From Lentisphaerota bacterium (GTDB lineage: Bacteria; Verrucomicrobiota; Lentisphaeria; Victivallales; Victivallaceae): 49,034 nt of DNA. Under the pieces are notes generated by a model that did no database searches, had not been told where the DNA came from, and saw nothing but the letters and a program-made list of their open reading frames with translations. Both the position numbers and the translations under genes were made by a program. The stretch lies in NCBI GenBank assembly GCA_015061545.1, contig SUWJ01000017.1, positions 1-49,034 of the forward strand, in the 5' to 3' direction. Shown in pieces: positions 17,473-26,635 of the stretch (its first letter is position 1; each line of letters starts with the position of its first letter).

Positions 17473-17757
17473 TTACTGCTGCGGCGGAAAATCAAATTCC
17501 GACTCCAGCAATTCAGCAATGCGGTCGGCAGCCTGAACTTCGTTGGGACCTTCCACTTTGAGTTCAGCACTTTCGCCGCAAACCAGACAAAGTGCCAGCA
17601 ATCCCATAATACTGTTGAGTTCGCAGCTCTCGCCGCGAATACTGGTCAACACAAATTCATGTCCGGGAAACTCCGCATTCACAGTGTTGAGGATCACACT
17701 TGACGGCCGGCAATGGATTCCGGCACGGTTGCGAATTGTTACATTACGCGTCTGCAT
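17473..17757 (-). CDS. HPr-family phosphocarrier protein
   Basis: A 94-residue HPr-like protein. The active-site histidine is in RAGIHCRPSS (His15), and the regulatory-serine region reads NSIMGLLALCL (Ser49), matching the Ser46 region of canonical HPr. HPr carries phosphate from enzyme I to PTS permeases, or acts in regulation when phosphorylated on serine. No enzyme I, EIIA or HPr kinase lies in the window. The residue after the histidine is Cys instead of the common Ala. It lies 23 bases behind phoH and is probably co-transcribed. A GCCGCAGC/GCTGCGGC hairpin overlaps the stop codon but has no T-run. Confidence 0.88.
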   Translation of the reverse strand: MQTRNVTIRNRAGIHCRPSSVILNTVNAEFPGHEFVLTSIRGESCELNSIMGLLALCLVCGESAELKVEGPNEVQAADRIAELLESEFDFPPQQ

Positions 17758-17780
17758 AAGCAGCCTGTCCTTTCCTTTTA

Positions 17781-18740
17781 TCAGTTGCGGTCAACTGAAT
17801 ACGCCTGAATGATCTTTTCCAAAAGCGCGTGGCGCACCACATCGCGGGTGGTAAATTCGATTATCCCCACTTCGGGGATGCGGTTCAGCGTTTGCAGCGC
17901 ATGGATCAAACCTGACCGCTCATTGCGCGACAAATCGCTCTGACTCGGGTCGCCGGTAACTACACAACGGGAATTGCTCCCCAAGCGGGTCAGAAACATC
18001 AGCATTTGCTCCTCAGTCGTATTCTGCGCCTCGTCCAGAATAATGAACGCATTGTTCAATGTTCTGCCCCGCATAAACGCCAGCGGTGCAACTTCAATAA
18101 CGTTGCGCTCGATCAGCGATGCCGCATCATTGAAGTCCAGCATATCGTAGAGTGCATCGTAAAGCGGCCGCAAATACGGCATGATCTTTTCTTCCAGACT
18201 GCCGGGCAGAAAACCCAGCGTTTCTCCCGCTTCCCGGGCAGGACGGGTCAGCACGATCCGACTGCAATTCCCCGCCAGCAATTCCGATACAGCCATCGCC
18301 ATCGCCAGATAGGTTTTGCCCGTCCCCGCAGGACCGACTCCGAACACCACCTCTTTATCTTTCAATGCACGCAGATACTCCAGCTGATTTTTGCTGCGGG
18401 GCAGTATTTCGCGCTTATTGCTGCCGACTTTGATCCTGCCGGCAAACAACGCCCGCAAATCCCCCTCTTCCTTACGGGAATAAGCCTTTATCAGCTGCTC
18501 GATATCCTGACGGTCAAGTTCGTGACGGCGCAGATTATGCAGTTCGCCCAGCGCTTTAAAAAATGCCAGCGCCCGCTGACACTCCGCTTCGCCGCCGCTG
18601 ATCGTTACCTGACGGTTGCGCGGCACCAGATGTACTGCCAGCACCTCTTCCAAACGCTGCCAGTTCAACGCCGGACGCCCGCTGATACGCCAATCCGGGG
18701 TAAGACCGTTTTCAAAATAAAAGAGTGTTTCCATCCCCAT
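17781..18740 (-). CDS. phoH: PhoH-family ATPase
   Basis: A 319-residue PhoH/PhoL-type protein: an N-terminal KH-like part (~1-95) and a P-loop NTPase domain with Walker A GPAGTGKT, the TRPAREAGETLGFLPG loop and Walker B IILDEAQNTT. Family members are linked to RNA metabolism and often sit beside ybeY, which is absent here. The longest frame would start at 18797, but an upstream terminator hairpin (18755-18800) lies across that start. The chosen ATG has CGGAG four to five bases upstream. It is followed by the HPr gene. Confidence 0.92.
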   Translation of the reverse strand: MGMETLFYFENGLTPDWRISGRPALNWQRLEEVLAVHLVPRNRQVTISGGEAECQRALAFFKALGELHNLRRHELDRQDIEQLIKAYSRKEEGDLRALFAGRIKVGSNKREILPRSKNQLEYLRALKDKEVVFGVGPAGTGKTYLAMAMAVSELLAGNCSRIVLTRPAREAGETLGFLPGSLEEKIMPYLRPLYDALYDMLDFNDAASLIERNVIEVAPLAFMRGRTLNNAFIILDEAQNTTEEQMLMFLTRLGSNSRCVVTGDPSQSDLSRNERSGLIHALQTLNRIPEVGIIEFTTRDVVRHALLEKIIQAYSVDRN

Positions 18741-18754
18741 TAATTCTCCGTCAA

Positions 18755-18800
18755 TAAAAAAATGTGCGAACAGCTGTGTATCCACAACTTTCCGCACATT
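18755..18800 (-). terminator. Rho-independent terminator of the LysM lipoprotein gene
   Basis: On the minus strand AATGTGCG pairs with CGCACATT, and a T-rich run follows. The loop holds TGTGGATACACA. It ends transcription from the LysM gene before phoH, and shows that phoH cannot begin at 18797 on a transcript starting between them. Confidence 0.75.
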
Positions 18801-18821
18801 TCAGCGACAAAAATATCTCTT

Positions 18822-19370
18822 TTACGGACGCGGGATCACCAGTTTCATACCGGGTCTGATAATCGTCTTGCCTTTAAGCAGATCAGCATTGGCATCGGCG
18901 ATCTTCTTCCACGCGCTGGCCTTGCCGTACATCTTCTGAGCAATCGCGCCCAGAGTGTCGCCCTTGACCACCGTATAGCTTTCAGCTGCCGCAGCAGCAG
19001 GCTCTTCCGTCGCCGCAGCCGCAGCCGTTGCATTATCGGCTACCGGGGCGGGCGCAGGAGCAGGTGCTGCAGTTGTATCAGCCACAGGAGCAGGAGACGC
19101 AGCGGCAGGTTCTTCCACTACTGCCGGAGCAACCGTATCCGCTGCCGCAGGAATGGTATTCTGATTGGCAGCATCCTGCTGGGGAATATCGTCGCGCCGC
19201 ACCGAACGCGGAACTGATTCCGGCGGCTGCCATGCGCTGTAGTTAGCTTTGAAATTAGCCGCCCAAGCCTGTTCTTCGGGACTCAACTGAGTCTGATCCA
19301 ATTCGGGGGCACAGCCGCTGAGCAGCATAGACAGCGCTCCGGCACCGGCAAGCATATAAATACTTTTCAT
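18822..19370 (-). CDS. LysM-domain lipoprotein
   Basis: A 182-residue lipoprotein. The signal peptide ends in the lipobox LLSGC. A long linker rich in Ala, Pro, Val and Glu (~50-125) leads to one C-terminal LysM domain (YTVVKGDTLGAIAQKMYG...IIRPGMKLVIP), which binds N-acetylglucosamine in peptidoglycan. The architecture suggests a tether between the membrane and the cell wall; there is no catalytic domain. The start at 19370 is preferred over one eight codons upstream because AGGAG lies eight bases before it. It directly follows fabF. Confidence 0.88.
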   Translation of the reverse strand: MKSIYMLAGAGALSMLLSGCAPELDQTQLSPEEQAWAANFKANYSAWQPPESVPRSVRRDDIPQQDAANQNTIPAAADTVAPAVVEEPAAASPAPVADTTAAPAPAPAPVADNATAAAAATEEPAAAAAESYTVVKGDTLGAIAQKMYGKASAWKKIADANADLLKGKTIIRPGMKLVIPRP

Positions 19371-19398
19371 AGTTGCAACTCCTGTATGTAACAATTTT

Positions 19399-20652
19399 TT
19401 ACTTGTAACGCTTAAACGCCACCACTCCGTTATGACCGCCGAAACCGAGGTTGATGTTCAGCGCCACATCAATTTCCCGTTCGCGCGCCTGATTGGGCGT
19501 AATATCCAAATCGCAAGCCGGATCGGGATTTTCGTAGTTGATCGTAGGCGGCACAGTCTGATTGACAATACTCTGCACGCAGATGATCGACTCGATACCG
19601 CCGGCAGCACCCAGCGCGTGACCGGTGGCACCCTTGGTGCTGCTGACCGACACTTTATAAGCGTGTTCGCCCAACGCCGCCTTGATCGCCAGCGTTTCGT
19701 ACTTATCGTTCAATTCCGTACTGGTACCGTGAGCATTGATGTAATCAACATCTTCAGGGTTCAAACCGGCATGACGCAGCGCCGTGGTGATCGCTGCCGC
19801 CGCGCCCTTGCCTTCCGGGTGCGGAGAAGTAATGTGATAGGCATCGCCCGTGGCACCGTAACCGACCACTTCGGCCAGAATATTGGCGCCGCGCTTAAGC
19901 GCGTGTTCCAATTCTTCCAGAATAAGTACCCCTGCACCTTCGCTCATAACAAAACCGTCGCGTTCAGCGTCGAAAGGACGGCTGGCGTGCTGCGGATCAT
20001 CGTTGCGCGAACTCATCGCTTTCATGCTGCAGAAACCGGCAAAGCCCAGCGGAACCACCGCCGCTTCCGCACCGCCGGTAATCATAACATCGGCATCATC
20101 GCGCTTGATCATCCAGAACGCTTCCCCGATACTGTGGCAGCCGGAGGCGCAAGCCGAAACCAGCCCGAAGTTGGGTCCGCGCACATTGTAGCGCATGGAA
20201 ATATTACCCGAAGCCAGGTCGCCGATCATCATCGGGATCATCAAAGGCGAAACCCGGCTGGGTCCTTTGTTCATAAAGACAACATCCTGCTCGCACATCG
20301 AAGCAAGACCACCGATACCGCTGGAAACCAGCACCCCTACCCGATCACGATCGACCGGGCAATCTTCGGCAGTAAAATCCAGTCCGGACTGCGCCACAGC
20401 TTCGTCCGACGCGGCAATCGCAAACTGGCAGAAAAGGTCCAAACGCTTGGCTTCTTTGGCTGACATATATTTGGTAACATCAAAATTCTTGACTTCCCCG
20501 GCAATTTCGGTACGGAACCCGGTCGAGTCAAAACGCGTAACCTTGCCCAGCCCGCAACGGCCTTCTTTTACTGCGGCCCACAACTCAGGCACGCTGTTGC
20601 CAACGCAGGAAACTGCGCCGCAACCTGTAACTACCACTCGTCTTTCTTTCAT
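19399..20652 (-). CDS. fabF: 3-oxoacyl-[acyl-carrier-protein] synthase II
   Basis: A 417-residue condensing enzyme that extends acyl-ACP with malonyl-ACP in type II fatty acid synthesis. The Cys-His-His active site is present: VSACASGCHSIGEA (nucleophile Cys near residue 167), NAHGTSTELND and KGATGHALGAAGG. The N-terminal VVVTGCGAVSCVGN is typical. Length matches E. coli FabF. No acpP, fabG or fabD is nearby, so it is separated from the usual fab cluster. A good promoter lies 54 bases upstream. Chain-length preference cannot be read from sequence. Confidence 0.95.
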   Translation of the reverse strand: MKERRVVVTGCGAVSCVGNSVPELWAAVKEGRCGLGKVTRFDSTGFRTEIAGEVKNFDVTKYMSAKEAKRLDLFCQFAIAASDEAVAQSGLDFTAEDCPVDRDRVGVLVSSGIGGLASMCEQDVVFMNKGPSRVSPLMIPMMIGDLASGNISMRYNVRGPNFGLVSACASGCHSIGEAFWMIKRDDADVMITGGAEAAVVPLGFAGFCSMKAMSSRNDDPQHASRPFDAERDGFVMSEGAGVLILEELEHALKRGANILAEVVGYGATGDAYHITSPHPEGKGAAAAITTALRHAGLNPEDVDYINAHGTSTELNDKYETLAIKAALGEHAYKVSVSSTKGATGHALGAAGGIESIICVQSIVNQTVPPTINYENPDPACDLDITPNQAREREIDVALNINLGFGGHNGVVAFKRYK

Positions 20653-20705
20653 AAATATACCTTGAACTTTTTGTCAATGACGATTGAAAATATTATCTCT
20701 TTAAT

Positions 20706-20734
20706 AAGATACAACCGAAAAGCAATATTTGCAA
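20706..20734 (-). promoter_or_regulatory. Sigma70-like promoter of fabF
   Basis: On the minus strand TTGCAA (20734-20729) and TATCTT (20711-20706) are 17 bases apart, with the fabF ATG about 54 bases further on. The spacing is ideal, and the site lies in the 181-base gap between fabF and the META lipoprotein gene. Confidence 0.55.
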
Positions 20735-20833
20735 CTCGTCAACCGATTTTTTATGCCGCAGCAGCGTGCAAATTGCTTTTCCGCACTCTGCAGCGCTGCT
20801 TTGCAGCACAAATCACATTTCAACCAACTTTAT

Positions 20834-21487
20834 TCATTTGCCCATCGGCTTGCTTACCGTCGGCAGCGCAGGATTGCCGTTAAGCGTTCCCGCGCTCTTG
20901 GCAGCAGGCGCAATGCGGCTCTGGGGGTCAGGCGGAACCGGTGTCGCCGCCTTGGGGACGGCACGCTTGATAAGTTTGCTGTCCACACCTTTGCAGCGCA
21001 TCATAAGCATATTGCGTTTTCTGAATTCGATCTCGCCTGATTTCAGCATCACAAAGTGATCCACATCGTTCAACTGAGCCATCATCAGCATTTCGTAATC
21101 CAGATGCGGACCTGCCTGCAGCGTAGTTGCCAGCGCGCCGAAGCGCAGCAAATTGGGCGCAGTTACCGCAAAGGCACCGTTAAAGTTATTCACCCCGGCA
21201 AAGCCGCTGACCTTGCCGTCGCGTTGAAACTCAATATATGCCTGCACATTATCCGGCAGCGTGATCGCATTTTTGCCATCCACGCCTTCCTGACCTTTGA
21301 TGTAAACAGGCACCCACACCTTTGCGCAAAGAATATTCAGCTCTTCAGCGCGGTTGATATTCTGGCGGTGCGCATCAACGATTTCCTGTATTTTCGGTTG
21401 AGCGGGTTCTTCCAGCTGCATACAGCTGCAGCCGCTCAAAGCAGCTGCAGCAACAGCAGCTCCGCAAAAAGTCAAATACTTTTTCAT
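20834..21487 (-). CDS. META (HslJ-like) domain lipoprotein
   Basis: A 217-residue lipoprotein: signal peptide with lipobox ALSGC (Cys20), then a META-type domain (~60-170). The pattern is characteristic: AYIEFQRDGKVSGFAGVNNFNG, then LRFGALATTLQAGP, then the helix HLDYEMLMMAQLNDV. In HslJ the second motif usually holds a Cys; here it is Gly. The C-terminal tail (~175-217) is basic and rich in Pro and Ala. META proteins are linked to cell-envelope stress and novobiocin resistance in E. coli; the role here is unknown. GGGGAG precedes the ATG. It follows tkt by 24 bases. Confidence 0.75.
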   Translation of the reverse strand: MKKYLTFCGAAVAAAALSGCSCMQLEEPAQPKIQEIVDAHRQNINRAEELNILCAKVWVPVYIKGQEGVDGKNAITLPDNVQAYIEFQRDGKVSGFAGVNNFNGAFAVTAPNLLRFGALATTLQAGPHLDYEMLMMAQLNDVDHFVMLKSGEIEFRKRNMLMMRCKGVDSKLIKRAVPKAATPVPPDPQSRIAPAAKSAGTLNGNPALPTVSKPMGK

Positions 21488-21511
21488 CTCAACAGCTCCC
21501 CAACCGGCCTA

Positions 21512-23554
21512 TCAATGGCAACCGCATTCGCAGCTGCCGCATTCGCAGCCGCAGCTGTCGCCGGAGAAATGTTCGACGATCTTCTGCGCAACCTTTTCGG
21601 GAGTGAAGCCGAATTCTTCAGCCAGAACTTTGTAGGGAGCCGATGCACCGAAGGTATCCAAACCGATGGCAAGACCTTCGCTGCCGACAAACTTGTGCCA
21701 GCCGAAGGTACTGGCAGCTTCGATGGATACGCGCAGATCGCATTCCGGCGGCAGCACTTCGTTCTGATAAGCCTTGCTCTGAGCCAGGAAGAGTTCCTGC
21801 GAAGGCATGGAAACAACACGCACACCGATTTCCTGAGCGCGGAACATATCGGCAACCTTCATCGCCAGACCGACTTCCGAACCGGTAGCGATCAAAATCA
21901 GCGAGAAGTTTTCGTCATCGCTGACAACATAAGCACCCTTGGCAACATCCACCTTGGCGGCAGTTGCTTCATCAAAAGCATCCAGATTCTGGCGGGTCAG
22001 CAGCAATGCCACCGGGCCATCGGCCTGCAGCGCGGCAGCCCAGGCACCGGCAACTTCGTGAGATTCCGCAGGACGGATGACCGTAACACCGGGAATGCTG
22101 CGCAGCATTGCGATCTGTTCGATCGGTTCATGGGTGGGACCATCTTCACCGACGTAGAAACTGTCGTGCGTGAAGATGTAGATCTGATGCAGTTTCTGCA
22201 GCGCAGCCAGACGGATGGCGGGCTTCATGTAATCGCTGAACACAAAGAAGGTCGAGCTGTAGGGAATCGCCGCTCCGAAAAGTGCAATACCGTTGGCAGC
22301 CATACCCATACCCAGTTCGCGCACGCCGAAATGCAGATTGCGGCCCGCACGGTCAGCCGGACCGAAGTCACCGCCGACTTTGACATTGGATTTGGTCGAA
22401 GGCGCCAGGTCAGCAGCACCGCCCCACAGCGCGGGAACCAGTTCGGCAGCCTTCTGCAGGATCGTACCGCTGGAGGCACGGCTGGCGGTGGGCTTATCCA
22501 CGGGAGCAACCTTGAGCAGTTCTTCCAGCAGATTTTCCGGAACAGTCTTGTTCAGGAGCTTGCTCAACAGTTCCGCCTTGTCGCGGTTGGCGGCAACGTA
22601 TTCGCCGTAAGCAGCATCCCATTCAGCAGCGGCAGCCTTGACTTCGGCAACGCGGCTGTCGCAGAAAGCGCGGACATCGTCGGCAACGAAGAAGGTTTCA
22701 GCGGGCAGTCCCAGATTGGCTTTCATCGCCGCAACTTCGTCATCGCCGAGGGGTTCGCCGTGAACACCGGAAGTACCCTGCTTGTTGGGAGCGCCGAAAC
22801 CGATGGTGGTCTTGCCGATGATCAAAGTCGGACGACCGTCGCTCTTCTGAGCTTCCGCCAACACTGCGTCGCACTTGGCAACGTCGTTGGCGTTGTCGCA
22901 GTAAAGCACGCGCCAGTTGTAGGCTTCAAAACGCTTGCCCACATCTTCGGTAAACGCCAGACTGGTGTTGCCTTCGATGGTGATGTTGTTATCATCGTAG
23001 AAGCAGATGATGTTGTCCAGCTGCTGATGACCTGCCAGAGAAGCTGCTTCGCTGGTGGCACCTTCCATCATACAGCCGTCGCCGCAGATGATGTAGATCT
23101 TGCTGTCCAGCAGACCCGCTTCGCCCAGACCGGTAGTGGCAGCCAGATATTTTGCCGCCATCGCCATACCCACAGCACTGGCAAGGCCGCTGCCCAGCGG
23201 ACCGGTGGTGATATCGACCCCGGCGGTATGACCGAATTCGGGATGACCGGGGGTCTTGCTGCCCCACTGACGGAAGTTCTTGAGTTCTTCCATATCCAGA
23301 CCGTAGCCGAACAAATGCAGCAGGCTGTATTCAAGCATGGAGCCGTGACCGGCGGAAAGCACAAAGCGGTCGCGGGCGATCCAGGCGGGATTGGCAGGAT
23401 TGAAACGCAGATATTTGCTGAAAAGGGTTACTGCAAAGTCGGCATTACCCATAGGCATACCAGGGTGACCGGACTTGGCTTTCTGAATCGCATCGGCGCT
23501 GAGAGCGCGGATGGTGTTGGCGGTACGAGCGGCAATTTCTGCATTCCAACTCAT
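21512..23554 (-). CDS. tkt: Transketolase with cysteine-rich C-terminal tail
   Basis: A 680-residue thiamine-diphosphate enzyme moving two-carbon units in the pentose phosphate pathway. Conserved segments are present: KSGHPGMPMG, GHGSMLEY, TTGPLGSGLASAVGMA, the ThDP motif GDGCMMEG, and EDGPTHEPIEQI of the pyrimidine-binding half. The frame is open upstream to 24049, but the protein family begins at this Met, and a GAAAGG lies about a dozen bases before it. The last 14 residues are unusual: six cysteines spaced CxCxC..CxC.C and a final His, which look like an added metal-binding tail. Otherwise length and motifs are normal. Confidence 0.95.
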   Translation of the reverse strand: MSWNAEIAARTANTIRALSADAIQKAKSGHPGMPMGNADFAVTLFSKYLRFNPANPAWIARDRFVLSAGHGSMLEYSLLHLFGYGLDMEELKNFRQWGSKTPGHPEFGHTAGVDITTGPLGSGLASAVGMAMAAKYLAATTGLGEAGLLDSKIYIICGDGCMMEGATSEAASLAGHQQLDNIICFYDDNNITIEGNTSLAFTEDVGKRFEAYNWRVLYCDNANDVAKCDAVLAEAQKSDGRPTLIIGKTTIGFGAPNKQGTSGVHGEPLGDDEVAAMKANLGLPAETFFVADDVRAFCDSRVAEVKAAAAEWDAAYGEYVAANRDKAELLSKLLNKTVPENLLEELLKVAPVDKPTASRASSGTILQKAAELVPALWGGAADLAPSTKSNVKVGGDFGPADRAGRNLHFGVRELGMGMAANGIALFGAAIPYSSTFFVFSDYMKPAIRLAALQKLHQIYIFTHDSFYVGEDGPTHEPIEQIAMLRSIPGVTVIRPAESHEVAGAWAAALQADGPVALLLTRQNLDAFDEATAAKVDVAKGAYVVSDDENFSLILIATGSEVGLAMKVADMFRAQEIGVRVVSMPSQELFLAQSKAYQNEVLPPECDLRVSIEAASTFGWHKFVGSEGLAIGLDTFGASAPYKVLAEEFGFTPEKVAQKIVEHFSGDSCGCECGSCECGCH

Positions 23555-23636
23555 AGCATGAACCTTTCTTTGATTTTTTTTCAGTTTTATACTGGAAATT
23601 TTTATAAAAACAGTTAAATTGTAATTAACGCGTTTT

Positions 23637-23665
23637 AATTTAACCTCTAAAGTTATTAAAAGCAA
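23637..23665 (-). promoter_or_regulatory. Candidate promoter of tkt
   Basis: On the minus strand TTGCTT (23665-23660) and TAAATT (23642-23637) are 17 bases apart, giving a leader of about 75 bases. The region between tkt and ruvB is very AT-rich, so chance matches are likely. Confidence 0.4.
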
Positions 23666-23699
23666 TTTTTTTAACGATATTTTTTGCACAATTTTAGAT

Positions 23700-24737
23700 A
23701 TGAGCGAACGTTTTATCACCTCTACATTGAACCGTAAAGACGGCAGCAGCGATAACCAGCTGCGTCCGTCACGTTTTGCCGATTTTCCCGGACAGGACGA
23801 TGCCAAAGCCCTGCTGGAACTTATGGTCCGTGCCGCCGCCGGGCGCAACGAGCCGTTGGAACATATTCTGCTGTCGGGTCCGCCCGGACTGGGCAAAACC
23901 AGTCTGGCATATATCATTGCCAACGAAAAAGAGTGTACGCTCAAAAGTTCCAGCGGTCCTGCCATCGAAAAACCCGGTGATCTGGCGGGATTGCTTACCA
24001 ATTTGAGCGAAGGCGATATACTTTTTATTGACGAGATCCACCGCCTCAACCCGGTGGTGGAAGAGTATCTTTACAGCGCTATGGAAGATTTTTTCATCGA
24101 CATTGTGCTGGAACAGGGGCCCGGTGCCAGATCGGTACGTTTGAACATACCCCACTTTACACTGCTGGGAGCAACGACCCGTCAGGGAATGCTTTCGGCG
24201 CCGCTGCGGTCGCGTTTTGCGGTAAATGTAAGACTGGATTATTACGACGATACAAGTCTGGTGGAAATCATCAAACGCAGCGCGGGGATTCTGGCAACCC
24301 CCATCGAAGAAGATGGTGCGCTGGAGCTGGCCCGCCGCTGCCGCGGTACGCCGCGTATTGCCAACAATCTGCTGCGCATGGCGCGCAATTACGCGCAGGT
24401 CAAAGCCGATTCGGTGATAACTGCTCAAGTGGCGTCGCAGGCGGTGAATATGCTGAAAATCGACCCTGACGGGCTGGATGACATTGACAACCGTATTCTG
24501 GAAGCGATCATCTGCAACTTCAACGGCGGGCCGGTGGGCGTAAAAAACATCTCGGTAACTGTCGGCGAAGAAGAAGGTACTCTGGAAGAGGTGTACGAAC
24601 CGTTCCTGATTCAGAAAGGGTATTTGGTCCGCACCCCCCGCGGGCGGGTGGTAACGCCTAAAGCCTATCAGAAACTGGGCATGGAACCGCTGGAGCGCAA
24701 AGGCAAAAAAGACGGCAATCAAATGAATCTGTTTTAA
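23700..24737 (+). CDS. ruvB: Holliday junction branch-migration helicase RuvB
   Basis: A 345-residue AAA+ motor that, with RuvA, drives branch migration of Holliday junctions. Walker A is GPPGLGKTSLA (residues ~61-71), Walker B ILFIDEIHRL, sensor 1 GATTRQGMLSAPLRSRF, and the C-terminal winged helix ends with YLVRTPRGRVVTPKAY. All key residues are intact and the length is normal. No Shine-Dalgarno sequence is evident. Neither ruvA nor ruvC lies nearby. It is divergent from tkt. Confidence 0.96.
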   Translation: MSERFITSTLNRKDGSSDNQLRPSRFADFPGQDDAKALLELMVRAAAGRNEPLEHILLSGPPGLGKTSLAYIIANEKECTLKSSSGPAIEKPGDLAGLLTNLSEGDILFIDEIHRLNPVVEEYLYSAMEDFFIDIVLEQGPGARSVRLNIPHFTLLGATTRQGMLSAPLRSRFAVNVRLDYYDDTSLVEIIKRSAGILATPIEEDGALELARRCRGTPRIANNLLRMARNYAQVKADSVITAQVASQAVNMLKIDPDGLDDIDNRILEAIICNFNGGPVGVKNISVTVGEEEGTLEEVYEPFLIQKGYLVRTPRGRVVTPKAYQKLGMEPLERKGKKDGNQMNLF

Positions 24738-24761
24738 ATGCAACACAAGGGGTTTTAACTT

Positions 24762-25469
24762 ATGGCAGCAAGCTGGGTGGAAAATTTATTGAAACTGCAA
24801 GATCTGGATATGGAAATCCGGCGGCTCAAACTCCGCCTTACCATGATCCCCAAAGAAGCGGAAAAACTTCAAGCTGAGATTACAGCCGTAGAAAACAAAG
24901 TCAAGCTGCTGCGGGGCAGAAAATCCGAACACGAACTTGCTTACAAAAAAAATGAAGACAGTATCGCCGAACTCAACAGCAAGATCGAAAAGCTCCGTCA
25001 GCAATCCGATCTGGTCAAGAAAAATACCGAATATCAGGCGATGCTCGGCTCGATTGCCATGCTGAAAAAATCGATCAGCGATCTGGAAACTGACCAGCTG
25101 GAATTGATGGAAACGCTGGAAAAAGATAACGCTGCGATTCAGGAGGCAATAAAAAATGTAAAACCGCAAACGGCTCCGCTGCGGGAAGAACTTGCAGAAA
25201 TGGCGGAGCTGGCTTCTGACATCAAGCGCCGCGGCCGTGAATTGCTGGCAAAACGTCCTGAACTGCGCAATATGGTCGATAATGAAGTGCTGCCCCGTTA
25301 CGAACAGCTCCTGCAAAAAAACAATGGTCAGCCGCTGGTATCTGCAGAAGGCGACAAATGCGGCAACTGCCATTTGCGCCTGACGCCGCAGACGCTGAAT
25401 CAAGCCCGCAGCGGCGCGATCTGTTTTTGCGACAACTGTATGCACATAGTTTACATTGATCAGGAATAA
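24762..25469 (+). CDS. Coiled-coil protein with C4 zinc ribbon
   Basis: A 235-residue protein: an almost continuous coiled coil (~10-185, rich in K, E, L, Q) ends in a C4 zinc ribbon (CGNCHLRL...ICFCDNC, ~200-230). This matches the zf-RING_7 (PF02591) family of widely conserved, poorly understood proteins suspected of binding nucleic acid. The start has a weak AGGGG-type site. It lies 24 bases behind ruvB and probably shares its transcript. Confidence 0.88.
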   Translation: MAASWVENLLKLQDLDMEIRRLKLRLTMIPKEAEKLQAEITAVENKVKLLRGRKSEHELAYKKNEDSIAELNSKIEKLRQQSDLVKKNTEYQAMLGSIAMLKKSISDLETDQLELMETLEKDNAAIQEAIKNVKPQTAPLREELAEMAELASDIKRRGRELLAKRPELRNMVDNEVLPRYEQLLQKNNGQPLVSAEGDKCGNCHLRLTPQTLNQARSGAICFCDNCMHIVYIDQE

Positions 25470-25526
25470 GTGGTCTTTCTTCCGCAGGCGCAGTTGTTCC
25501 GGCAGTAAATCCAATGGTAATACTTT

Positions 25527-26594
25527 ATGAAAAAGTTATTGAGTCTATCCTTTGTATTTTTATGCACAGCGTTATTTGCAGAAAACTACACGTTTCTGGC
25601 GTTGGGCGACTTGCATTATGACGGGGAAAAATATCACACTTCCCCCACGCTCAAACAACATCAAAAGCAGGAACGCAAACGCAATCTTGCCATGTGGGAA
25701 AGCGGCAAATCCGATCAACTGCTGACTGCTGCATCCCAGGTTATAGCAAACGACACCAAGTTTGTCGTCCAGCTGGGTGATTTTACTCAAGGCGACTGCG
25801 ATACTGAAGCGCAGCAGGAAGCTATGTTCAAAGATGGTTTTGCCAGAGTCAAAAGACATTTCCCCGATCATAAACTGCTGGCGGTAAAAGGCAATCACGA
25901 TGTGCGGCTGCTCAAGCACAAGGGTTTCAGTAATGCTCCTGCGGAAAAGGCGTTTCTCCCGCTGATTGCCCGCGAATTGAATCGGGAACGCGTAGCGGGT
26001 AATTACGCGGTAAAGCAAAGTCAGGATCTCTTCATTTTTTTCGACAGCTTCGTCAACTCAAAAAACGCGATAAATTTTGTGGAAAAAACCTTGCAGGAAA
26101 ACAGCAGCTGCCGTTATGTATTTTTCTTTACCCACCTGCCGGTGCTGCCCTGTTCAACCGGGAACCCCGCCTGGACTGTTCCCGCGCGTGACAAACTTAT
26201 TGAGTTGCTCGCCCAACGCAATGCTATCATACTGTGCGCTCACACGCATATCCCCGGCTGCATAGCTTTGAAAACGCCCCACGGCTCACTTACGCAGCTG
26301 ACAGTTTGCAGCATGGGCAATCAATGGAATCCACAGGCAAAACCCGCCGTTAAAATAAAAGATTTTGCCGCTTTCAGCAAGCGTATACCCGCTGAAAGAA
26401 TGAAGCAAAAAAATGTTAAAAAATTTATCCGAAAGATTCAGAATTATCCAGCTGAATATTACGAGCTCTACACCAATCACTCAGGTTTTGCAGTGATAAA
26501 AGTCAGCGATCAAGCTGTTATTGCCGAAATCCATGCCGATAATTCCCGGCAGCCATGGATAAAAAAACTGCTGCAAAATAGATCAGGCAAGTAA
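25527..26594 (+). CDS. Secreted metallophosphoesterase
   Basis: A 355-residue calcineurin-like phosphoesterase with a signal peptide (1-~18, cleaved after LFA). The five metal-binding blocks are all visible: ALGDLHYD, QLGDFTQGD, VKGNHDVR, FFTHLPVLP and CAHTHIPG. It should act outside the cytoplasm on phosphate esters; the substrate is unknown. The C-terminal ~110 residues are basic and lie outside the core fold. It follows the zinc-ribbon gene by 57 bases and converges on murD. Confidence 0.88.
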   Translation: MKKLLSLSFVFLCTALFAENYTFLALGDLHYDGEKYHTSPTLKQHQKQERKRNLAMWESGKSDQLLTAASQVIANDTKFVVQLGDFTQGDCDTEAQQEAMFKDGFARVKRHFPDHKLLAVKGNHDVRLLKHKGFSNAPAEKAFLPLIARELNRERVAGNYAVKQSQDLFIFFDSFVNSKNAINFVEKTLQENSSCRYVFFFTHLPVLPCSTGNPAWTVPARDKLIELLAQRNAIILCAHTHIPGCIALKTPHGSLTQLTVCSMGNQWNPQAKPAVKIKDFAAFSKRIPAERMKQKNVKKFIRKIQNYPAEYYELYTNHSGFAVIKVSDQAVIAEIHADNSRQPWIKKLLQNRSGK

Positions 26595-26635
26595 TTTTTA
26601 CCGCTGAATTCAGATCGCAGTCTGCACCGGGCAAG

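Noticed and set aside
17462-17485. Perfect 8-bp GC-rich hairpin between the acetyltransferase and HPr genes as terminator
   Set aside because: No T-run follows on either strand; it may only stabilise mRNA ends.
18773-18788. DnaA-box-like sequence TGTATCCACAA
   Set aside because: A single site inside a terminator loop, with no cluster of boxes and no dnaA or dnaN; chance match.
21056-23617. 853-codon open frame on the plus strand
   Set aside because: It lies antisense to tkt and the META lipoprotein gene, which have clear family motifs. Its translation has no recognisable domain, and its openness follows from the codon bias of the true genes.
23555-24049. 165-codon N-terminal extension of transketolase
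   Set aside because: It would overlap ruvB on the opposite strand and cross the divergent promoter region; the transketolase family starts at the Met at 23554.
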